DNA of 13,009 nucleotides from JAPUDQ01 sp964532145. GTDB taxonomy: Bacteria > Patescibacteriota > Saccharimonadia > Saccharimonadales > Saccharimonadaceae. The translations under genes and the position numbers were made by a program. The notes below the pieces were generated by a model. That model was given only the letters and a program-made list of their open reading frames with translations, did no database searches and was not told the DNA's origin. Positions 12,812 through 13,009 of this stretch are shown piece by piece. The stretch's first letter is position 1, and each line of letters begins with the position of its first letter. The stretch is from NCBI GenBank assembly GCA_964532145.1, contig CAZHGM010000026.1, positions 1 through 13,009 on the forward strand. Reading direction: 5' to 3'.

Positions 12812-13009
12812 ATGAAACCAATTATCTCAATTAATGATTTTGTCATGGAATTCGGCAATAGCCGCGTCATTGACGGGTTAAGTTTCGACGTGCGACGCGG
12901 CGAAACATTTGGACTGCTTGGCAGCAATGGTTCCGGCAAAACAACTACTATTCGCGCCTTGCTTGGCATATATCCGCCTACTTCCGGCAAATTGCTCATC
13001 AATGGCCTG
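12812..13009 (+). CDS. ABC transporter ATP-binding protein, first 66 codons (partial)
   Basis: The visible N-terminus MKPIISINDFVMEFGNSRVI is followed by the A-loop/beta region and a Walker A at about residues 42-50 (GSNGSGKTTT), then LLGIYPPTSGKLLINGL, a pattern usual in ABC-2 type exporter ATPases (drug, polysaccharide or daunorubicin-resistance type). The rest, including the signature and Walker B, lies beyond the right edge. ATG 12812 is chosen because the conserved N-terminal strand begins there and a good -10 sits 6 bases before it. A minus-strand frame across the same bases is its shadow. Confidence 0.9.
   Translation, partial: MKPIISINDFVMEFGNSRVIDGLSFDVRRGETFGLLGSNGSGKTTTIRALLGIYPPTSGKLLINGL

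Noticed and set aside
1..13009. Use of TGA as glycine (Gracilibacteria/Absconditabacteria code)
   Set aside because: TGA ends the ABC permease, the MFS gene, the C39-like gene and the zeta-like kinase at family-appropriate C-termini, and no in-frame TGA interrupts any gene.
1..13009. CRISPR array, tRNA or rRNA genes, insertion sequence ends
   Set aside because: No regularly spaced direct repeats, cloverleaf-type segments, rRNA-like stretches or transposase genes were seen on either strand.

Overview
The window looks like a piece of a small-genome bacterial chromosome, most likely from the candidate phyla radiation and perhaps Candidatus Saccharibacteria (TM7). This rests on gene content and style: short intergenic gaps (longest about 140 bases), a signal-peptide sensor kinase carrying CPNI-type cysteine repeats, a surface bactofilin, single-domain C39-like and zeta-kinase proteins, and housekeeping aminoacyl-tRNA synthetases set among orphan genes. 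TGA is used as a normal stop (for example at the ends of the ABC permease and the zeta-like kinase), so the recoded Gracilibacteria/Absconditabacteria code is not in use. The lineage is an inference; no rRNA gene is present.

Layout, left to right. (1) serS, minus strand, cut by the left edge, with a remnant of a nucleotidyltransferase-like gene reading away from it. (2) A MacB-type ABC exporter pair, ATPase then permease, minus strand, joined by a GTGA overlap. (3) Divergent from it, an unusual membrane histidine kinase with four extracellular two-cysteine repeats and a phospho-acceptor helix separated from its ATPase domain by two further membrane helices. (4) Convergent with the kinase, with stop codons overlapping by 4 bases, a two-gene minus-strand unit: a 55-residue acidic protein and a secreted, membrane-anchored bactofilin-like beta-helix protein. 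(5) A plus-strand YegP/DUF1508 gene ending in a strong 15-bp hairpin terminator. (6) A minus-strand pair, an MFS transporter then a YdjM/DUF457 membrane protein. (7) A small plus-strand membrane protein facing a minus-strand C39-like cysteine peptidase, with a hairpin between them. (8) A tightly packed minus-strand unit: lysS, an AT-rich zeta-toxin-like kinase, a 59-residue ORF with ATGA and TAGTG overlaps, and a YdcF/DUF218 protein. (9) The first 66 codons of a second ABC ATPase, plus strand, running off the right edge.

A recurring feature is that many transcription units (serS, the MacB ATPase, lysS, the MFS gene, the C39-like gene, the right-edge ABC gene) have a good -10 hexamer only 6 to 11 bases before the start codon and no Shine-Dalgarno. 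This implies leaderless or nearly leaderless mRNAs. Other genes (yegP, the 55-residue gene, the small membrane protein, ydcF) have clear purine-rich ribosome binding sites. The most unusual protein is the split-architecture histidine kinase.
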